This document shows positions 1 to 3,748 of a stretch of 6,243 nucleotides of DNA, piece by piece. This DNA is from an uncultured bacterium (GTDB taxonomy: Bacteria; Pseudomonadota; Alphaproteobacteria; SP197): assembly GCA_938014945.1 (NCBI GenBank), contig CALLQH010000304.1, positions 1 through 6,243 on the forward strand, written 5' to 3'. How positions within the stretch are numbered: position 1 is the stretch's first letter; the number at the start of each line of letters is the position of its first letter. The notes under the pieces are model-generated. The model made no database searches and had not been told where the DNA came from. It saw only the letters and a list, made by a program, of their open reading frames with translations. A program made the translations under genes and the position numbers.

Positions 1-160
1 CGAGATCCTCGATGGTCCACAGCGGCAGCTGCGCCAGAGCGCACAGCACCCCGATCACGACGAGGCGAAAACCGAAGCTGCCCGCAGCAAGGCGGCGCAG
101 CCGGCGCGTGGGATGCTCCGGCTCCGGCAAAGCCGCGTCCTGCCCCTGCCCCTCGGTCAT
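1..160 (-). CDS. N-terminal fragment of an inner-membrane protein, possibly CreD-like (cut by window edge)
   Basis: The frame reads 53 codons from an ATG whose last base is at 160 and leaves the window at base 1. The first ~23 residues are polar and end in an Arg-rich stretch (TRRLRRL). A hydrophobic helix follows at about residues 29-47 (FGFRLVVIGVLCALAQLPL), then WTIEDL. This is an N-in signal anchor or first transmembrane segment with positive residues on the cytoplasmic side. Two in-frame ATGs lie at 166 and 160. The AGGGAG ribosome-binding site (168-173) is one base from the first and seven from the second, so I chose 160. A basic N-terminus, one helix ending in Pro-Leu and an acidic residue soon after resemble the start of CreD-family envelope proteins, but that is weak inference from 53 residues. 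It lies downstream of the lipoprotein gene on the same strand with a gap of about 90 bases, so co-transcription is possible. Any small membrane protein could look like this. Confidence 0.65.
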   Translation of the reverse strand, partial: MTEGQGQDAALPEPEHPTRRLRRLAAGSFGFRLVVIGVLCALAQLPLWTIEDL

Positions 161-167
161 GGTCATG

Positions 168-173
168 CTCCCT
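168..173 (-). promoter_or_regulatory. Ribosome-binding site deciding the start of the membrane-protein gene
   Basis: Read on the minus strand the bases are AGGGAG. They sit 7 nt before the ATG ending at 160 but only 1 nt before the tandem in-frame ATG ending at 166. The spacing favours the downstream ATG, giving an N-terminus MTEGQ rather than MTMTEGQ. Confidence 0.55.
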
Positions 174-253
174 GCTCGTTGGAGCGGACAACATGACGGG
201 GCGGCTTGTCGGCGGCAGGGCCGATCCGCGGTGATTTCGTGGCAGCGCCGGCC

Positions 254-1441
254 CTAGTTGGAGGTGATCAGCGTCGCCTTCATGGCATCGAAGCTCTGTT
301 CCACCCGCTGGCGATCGGCGGGATCGCGGACGATCGCATGGAGCGCGACGACCTCGCCGTTGGAAAAGACCCCTAGGGTCTCCAGGGCGTATTCGCCCGC
401 GACATCGGCGCACAGCAGCGAAGAGCGCCCGAAGGCATCGCCCTCCCCGTCAACACCGCCCAGCGGCTCGATCCGGATGAGCCGCGCGGCAACCTCGCCG
501 CGGCAGGTGTGGGCTGCATCGTCGACCAGTTCGGCCAGCCCTTTCTTGGCGCCCGGACGGGCACCAAAGACCGTGACGAAGACTTCCGTGCGCCCCTGCC
601 ATGCCTTCCCCGACAGCAGGGCATTGCGGCCGTAACGGTCCAGGGTCGCCTGCGTCGGGTCTGCGATGAAGTCGCCAAAACCGCGGTCGCGGATCAGACG
701 CAGGACATTGTCGTTCAGCCGCTCGCGAGCGACCTGATCCAACTCAAGCCCGTAGATCACGAACGCACCGTCACCCGCATCGTCGCCGGTCTCCCGGTCG
801 AGGCAGTCATAAAGCGCGGGGATGGCGATGCGGGCGTCGTCCAGCGGATAGACAAGAATGTCCTGGCCCGAGGAGATCGTGAGTTCCTTGCCGTCGGCGA
901 TGACGTCGGCAAGCGCCGGGCCGGTTCCAAGGTTCGCCCAAAGCACATTGCCGCTGGCCGCCAGGGTAACGGTGGTTTCCGCCGCGGAATCGACACGGAT
1001 GGTCGCCGTGCTGCCCGGCTGCAACGACTCGGCGCTCCAACCCGGCGCGGAGAACTGCAGGAAGAGCCGACCTTGCCAACCCACCGAGAGGGCCAGACGT
1101 GCCTCCCGGGGGCCCCATGCCACCAGACATTGCAGGAAGGCACCGTCCGTCGCCTGAGCGTAGCCGTCCCAGGTTCCTGCTGGAATGCGCAAGGCGTTGA
1201 ATTCGTAGGCGCCTGCCTTGTCGGCCTCCTGTTCGAGGGCGGCGCGCAGACCGGCAGCAGGCGCCTCGTCGATCGCAAGGCCCTCGACAGCGGGCACAGT
1301 CGTATTGAATTCCGTGAGCGCGGCCTGCTCGACGGCGGCATCGGTGGTGTCGGTCTCGCAGGCGGCCAGCGCCAGCGCGAACGGCAGCAGGGCGGTTAGA
1401 AGGCGCAGCCGCGGGGCAATTCGGAACGGAAAAGGCCTCAA
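254..1441 (-). CDS. Putative lipoprotein of unknown function, two-part secreted domain
   Basis: I do not recognise this gene by name. With a TTG start at 1441 it encodes 395 residues. Residues 1-27 form a lipoprotein signal: Arg-containing n-region, hydrophobic stretch LLTALLPFALALAA, and lipobox L25-A26-A27 before C28, followed by Glu at +2. A Thr/Asp-rich linker comes next. Residues ~89-215 resemble a module I know from secreted alphaproteobacterial hypothetical proteins: W91, C105, an aromatic run ending P133-x-W135, G143, V150-D151, and a closing AL-x-x-C at C213. The remainder (~230-395) has two further cysteines, C313 and C344, and ends in a helix-like segment. Four cysteines besides the lipid-modified one could form two disulfides. 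The open frame extends upstream to 1669, but that part overlaps the SDR on the other strand, lacks signal-peptide character and has no ribosome-binding site I can see. The membrane protein follows about 90 bases downstream on the same strand. A role at the envelope is inferred only from the signal. Confidence 0.8.
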   Translation of the reverse strand: MRPFPFRIAPRLRLLTALLPFALALAACETDTTDAAVEQAALTEFNTTVPAVEGLAIDEAPAAGLRAALEQEADKAGAYEFNALRIPAGTWDGYAQATDGAFLQCLVAWGPREARLALSVGWQGRLFLQFSAPGWSAESLQPGSTATIRVDSAAETTVTLAASGNVLWANLGTGPALADVIADGKELTISSGQDILVYPLDDARIAIPALYDCLDRETGDDAGDGAFVIYGLELDQVARERLNDNVLRLIRDRGFGDFIADPTQATLDRYGRNALLSGKAWQGRTEVFVTVFGARPGAKKGLAELVDDAAHTCRGEVAARLIRIEPLGGVDGEGDAFGRSSLLCADVAGEYALETLGVFSNGEVVALHAIVRDPADRQRVEQSFDAMKATLITSN

Positions 1442-1450
1442 GATGATGGT

Positions 1451-1454
1451 CCCT
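1451..1454 (-). promoter_or_regulatory. Ribosome-binding site supporting the TTG start of the lipoprotein
   Basis: The minus strand reads AGGG at 1454-1451, nine bases before the TTG at 1441-1439. That TTG is the closest plausible initiator upstream of the signal peptide. Other in-frame initiators further upstream lack a purine-rich site, and starting there would bury the signal peptide. Confidence 0.5.
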
Positions 1455-1471
1455 GTTGCATCGGGAAGGAA

Positions 1472-1489
1472 ATTGAACAATCGTTCAAT
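1472..1489. promoter_or_regulatory. 18-bp inverted repeat, candidate TetR-family operator between divergent genes
   Basis: The site reads ATTGAAC-AATC-GTTCAAT. The 7-bp arms are perfect reverse complements, and the central A1480-T1481 also pairs, so 8 of 9 base pairs are symmetric. It sits 71 bases before the SDR start and 31 bases before the lipoprotein TTG, the usual place for an operator. The spacing and the TTGAAC/GTTCAA half-sites are of the kind bound by dimeric TetR-family repressors, which often control SDR genes. Each arm also reads TTGAAC outward, a 4/6 match to a -35 hexamer, though I find no convincing -10 on either side. No regulator gene lies in the window, so the identity of the binding protein is inference. 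Confidence 0.5.
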
Positions 1490-1559
1490 GATGTTGGCGC
1501 GAGCGGGTCTTACGATGCACCAACGGCGCCTCAGTTGGAAACGCTGAAGGGAAACCACC

Positions 1560-2321
1560 ATGGCCGGACGGCTGGAAGGCAAACGCTGCATCGTCAGCGG
1601 CGGCACCAAGGGCATCGGACGTGCCATCGTAGAACGTTTCATCGCAGAGGGCGCGCGTGTTCTGGTCACCGCCCGATCACAGCCTGCACAGCCTTTGCCC
1701 GGCGGCGATCACGTTGCCTTCCTGGCGGGCGACGCCGCCGATCCTGCCCACGCCGAGGCGCTGGTCGCCATGGCCACGGCGCGCTTCGGCGGCCTCGACG
1801 TGGTCGTCAACAACGCGGGCATGCAGATTGAAAAGACCATTGCCGACACCAGCGTGGAGGAATGGGACCGCATCTTCGCCGTCAACGTGAAGGGCGTCTT
1901 CCTGCTCAGCCGAGCCGCCCTGCCCGCGCTGACCGCCGCCGGCGGCGGCGCCATCGTCAACATCGGTTCCTACGACGGCTTCGTCGCCGACCCGGGCCTT
2001 GCCGCCTATTGTGCCACCAAGGGCGCGGTCCACGCCCTCTCCAGGGCCATCGCCGTCGACCATGGCGCACAGAACATCCGCTGCAACGTCATCTGCCCGG
2101 GCTGGATCAAGACCGAAATGATGGACGCCTTCCTCAACAGTCTGCCGGATCCGGAGACGGCGGCGGGCAAGCTGGACGCCAATCAGCCCATCGGCCGCGT
2201 CGGCCAGCCCACAGACATCGCCAACATGGCCCTGTGGCTTGCCTCCGACGAGGCCGCCTTTACCACCGGCCAGCTCTTCGTCTGCGACGGCGGCCTGACG
2301 GCCCGTTCGCCGCAGCCCTGA
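1560..2321 (+). CDS. Short-chain dehydrogenase/reductase (SDR), classical type
   Basis: An NAD(P)-dependent oxidoreductase of 253 residues, the usual size for classical SDRs, probably cytosolic. The Rossmann dinucleotide motif is SGGTKGIG (13-20), with Ser in place of the common first Thr. Adenine-contacting D58 follows, then NNAG (84-87). The catalytic tetrad is complete: N109, S137, Y150 and K154 (Y-x-x-x-K). A PG motif (180-181) and T185-E186 come after it, and the C-terminus has the usual DGG turn. A38-R39 at the end of beta-strand 2 suggests NADP(H) preference, though that is a family rule of thumb. The substrate cannot be told from sequence; glucose-dehydrogenase-like, FabG-like and other SDR subfamilies all look like this. 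The ATG at 1560 has GAAGGGA about 8 bases upstream and puts the glycine motif at the normal position. The gene stands alone on its strand, divergent from the lipoprotein and convergent with the dioxygenase, and the 1472-1489 palindrome may control it. Confidence 0.95.
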   Translation: MAGRLEGKRCIVSGGTKGIGRAIVERFIAEGARVLVTARSQPAQPLPGGDHVAFLAGDAADPAHAEALVAMATARFGGLDVVVNNAGMQIEKTIADTSVEEWDRIFAVNVKGVFLLSRAALPALTAAGGGAIVNIGSYDGFVADPGLAAYCATKGAVHALSRAIAVDHGAQNIRCNVICPGWIKTEMMDAFLNSLPDPETAAGKLDANQPIGRVGQPTDIANMALWLASDEAAFTTGQLFVCDGGLTARSPQP

Positions 2322-2329
2322 ACCTCAGG
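2317..2329. repeat. Small inverted repeat spanning both convergent stop codons
   Basis: CCTGA-ACC-TCAGG is a perfect 5-bp stem with a 3-base loop. The left arm contains the SDR stop (TGA, 2319-2321) and the right arm the dioxygenase stop (TGA on the minus strand, 2325-2327). The stem is short and has no T-tract on either side, so it is at best a weak bidirectional terminator. The symmetry may only reflect two facing TGA codons. Confidence 0.25.
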
Positions 2330-2996
2330 TATCGGCCCACATCCGCAACAGGTTGAAGCGGGCCTTTTCCAGGGTCATGAAGGCTTCCGAGCCGGGCGCC
2401 AGCTTGTGGACGTGCTCGGCGACGATGGCGAGGTCGAGCAGGACATCGCGGCGGGCCGGGTCGCGGATCATGCTCTCCATCCAGGTGACGATGGCCAGAC
2501 GCTCGCCCTTCGTCACCTCCTCGACCCGGTGGACATAATGCGTCGGGTAGACCACGGCATCGCCGGGGTCGAGCTTGATGCGCTGTTCGCCCGGCGCCGT
2601 GTCGATGACCAGTTCACCGCCCTCGTAGGTCGACGGGTCGTTGAGGAAGATCGTGATCGAGCAATCCACCCGAAACGGATTGGAGCCGCCCATGATCACG
2701 TTGTCCATGTGGTCGCCGTAGCGCATCCCCGGCTTGTAGCGGCTGAGGATGGGCGGAAGGATGCGCCGGGGCCGCACGAACACCTGAAGCTGCTTGTTCT
2801 GCCACAGCCGGGCCAGAACCATGCGCACCACCTCGTCGCGCTGTTCCTGGCCGAGAGCCAGTTCCTCGTTGACCTTGCGGTCGGCGACCAGGAATCCGGC
2901 CGACTTCATGCCGTCGGCAAACTGACCCGTCTGGGCCGCATGGCGCAGGGCTTCGACCTCCTGGGGGGAGATGATCTGTCGGATGACCTTCAGCAT
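2325..2996 (-). CDS. ybiX: PKHD-type Fe(II)/2-oxoglutarate-dependent hydroxylase (YbiX/PiuC family)
   Basis: A 223-residue protein, the normal length for this family, whose members are non-haem iron dioxygenases using 2-oxoglutarate and O2. The iron-binding facial triad is visible as H96-x-D98 (in RYGDHMDNV) and H156 (in YPTHYVHRV), with R166 (in GERLAIVTW) as the 2-oxoglutarate carboxylate ligand. The double-stranded beta-helix core covers about residues 78-175, including GGELV, LDPGDAVVYP and the family hallmark SMIRD (175-179). A helical C-terminal tail ends NLLRMWADT, like the NLLREW end of E. coli YbiX. No signal peptide is present, so it should be cytosolic. GAGGA lies about 7 bases before the ATG ending at 2996. 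Family members often sit beside TonB-dependent siderophore receptors and respond to iron (known for ybiX and piuC), but no receptor lies next to this copy. The substrate is unknown. The symbol is given by homology. Confidence 0.93.
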   Translation of the reverse strand: MLKVIRQIISPQEVEALRHAAQTGQFADGMKSAGFLVADRKVNEELALGQEQRDEVVRMVLARLWQNKQLQVFVRPRRILPPILSRYKPGMRYGDHMDNVIMGGSNPFRVDCSITIFLNDPSTYEGGELVIDTAPGEQRIKLDPGDAVVYPTHYVHRVEEVTKGERLAIVTWMESMIRDPARRDVLLDLAIVAEHVHKLAPGSEAFMTLEKARFNLLRMWADT

Positions 2997-3003
2997 GGCA
3001 TTG

Positions 3004-3027
3004 TCCTCGAAAGCTGGCCTCTTCTAG
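3004..3027 (-). promoter_or_regulatory. Ribosome-binding site and possible -10 element for the dioxygenase gene
   Basis: The minus strand carries GAGGA at 3008-3004, seven bases before the dioxygenase ATG. Upstream, TAGAAG (3027-3022) is a 4/6 match to a -10 hexamer and would start a short leader of roughly 20 bases. I see no good -35 at the matching distance. The ribosome-binding site is solid; the -10 is tentative. Confidence 0.35.
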
Positions 3028-3077
3028 CCCATGGCGGCAATGACCGCACCCCGGCTTCTACCCGCGTCAATCTGCGC

Positions 3078-3083
3078 TAGAAT
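3078..3083 (+). promoter_or_regulatory. Candidate -10 element (TAGAAT) for the DsbA-family gene
   Basis: TAGAAT matches the -10 consensus at 5 of 6 positions. The ATG at 3091 begins 8 bases after its last base, the distance at which transcription usually starts. If this is a real promoter, the message would begin at or next to that ATG. The -35 region (about 3055-3060) matches poorly, so this is tentative. Confidence 0.3.
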
Positions 3084-3729
3084 GATGCCCATGATCATGG
3101 ACATCTTCTCCGATCCCATCTGCCCGTGGTGCTACATCGGCAAGCGGCGCCTGCAGAAGACCCTGGAAGGCATTCCCGAGGGAGACCGCCCCCAGGTGCG
3201 CTGGCGCGCCTTCATGCTGAACCCGGACATGCCGCCCGACGGCATGGAGCGCAATGCCTATCTGGCGCGCAAGTTCGGCAGCAGCCAGCGGGCCATGGAG
3301 CTTTATGCCACCATCGCCCAGGCCGGCTTCGAGGAAGGCATCCTCTTTGCCTTCGGCGACATCGCCCGCACCCCATCGACCATGAACGCCCATCGCCTGA
3401 TCGGCTATGCCGAAGAGCGGGGCAACCAGACCGAAATCGTCGACGAACTGTTCTTCCGTTACTTCACCAAGGGCATCGACATCGGCGCAACCGATGCGCT
3501 GGTGGAGATTGCCGGCGACTGCGGCCTCGACAGGCAGGAGACCCGCGCGTTCCTGGAAAGCGGTGCGGAGGCCGATGCGGTGCTGGCCGAGCACAACCTG
3601 GCCCAGCGCATCGGCATCAACGGCGTGCCCTGCTTCATCCTCGACGGGCGCTACGCCGTCTCCGGCGCGCAGTCGCCCGAGGTGCTCCGCCGCATGATCG
3701 ACACCGCCCGCAACACCGTCGCGGCCTGA
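3082..3729 (+). CDS. DsbA-family thioredoxin-fold oxidoreductase, FrnE-like
   Basis: From the ATG at 3082 the protein has 215 residues, close to the usual FrnE/COG2761 length. A first beta strand (MDIFSDPI) leads straight into the redox motif C14-P15-W16-C17. A helical insertion covers about residues 60-165, and the thioredoxin fold resumes with INGVPCFILDGRYAVSGAQ, where the Pro near residue 183 is the cis-proline beside the active site. Relatives catalyse thiol-disulfide exchange or isomerisation, and the substrate here is unknown. No signal peptide is visible, so a cytosolic location is likely. The open frame reaches back to 3031, but those 17 residues do not look like a signal peptide or like the family. 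Starts at 3082, 3085, 3091 and 3097 are all possible, none with a Shine-Dalgarno sequence. It is divergent from the dioxygenase and converges on mfd with 19 bases between the stops. A CPWC glutathione S-transferase-like or 2-hydroxychromene-2-carboxylate isomerase relative is the main alternative. Confidence 0.9.
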   Translation: MMPMIMDIFSDPICPWCYIGKRRLQKTLEGIPEGDRPQVRWRAFMLNPDMPPDGMERNAYLARKFGSSQRAMELYATIAQAGFEEGILFAFGDIARTPSTMNAHRLIGYAEERGNQTEIVDELFFRYFTKGIDIGATDALVEIAGDCGLDRQETRAFLESGAEADAVLAEHNLAQRIGINGVPCFILDGRYAVSGAQSPEVLRRMIDTARNTVAA

Positions 3730-3748
3730 GGGAAACGGCCTTCCCCTC
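3728..3748. terminator. Imperfect hairpin between convergent genes, possible bidirectional terminator
   Basis: GAGGGAA (3728-3734) can pair with TTCCC-C-TC (3741-3748) around the loop ACGGCC, with one bulged C at 3746. It fills the gap between the facing stop codons of the DsbA-like gene and mfd. No T-tract follows on either strand, so it does not meet the standard intrinsic-terminator pattern. Position is the main argument. Confidence 0.3.

Noticed and set aside
12..257. 81-residue plus-strand frame at the left edge
   Set aside because: Cys/Ser/Arg-rich with no supporting ribosome-binding site, and it overlaps the membrane-protein N-terminus, which has a good start and transmembrane helix on the other strand.
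371..378. CCCTAGGG 8-bp palindrome
   Set aside because: It lies inside the lipoprotein coding region and the symmetry breaks right outside the eight bases. An isolated 8-bp palindrome is expected by chance.
509..1399. 296-residue open frame on the plus strand opposite the lipoprotein
   Set aside because: Arg/Gly-rich with no family features. The minus-strand frame has a proper lipoprotein signal and a sensible composition, so this is a shadow.
1485..1516. Possible sigma-70 promoter for the SDR gene using TACGAT (1511-1516) as -10
   Set aside because: TACGAT matches 4 of 6, but no adequate -35 lies 16-18 bases upstream, so I did not list it.
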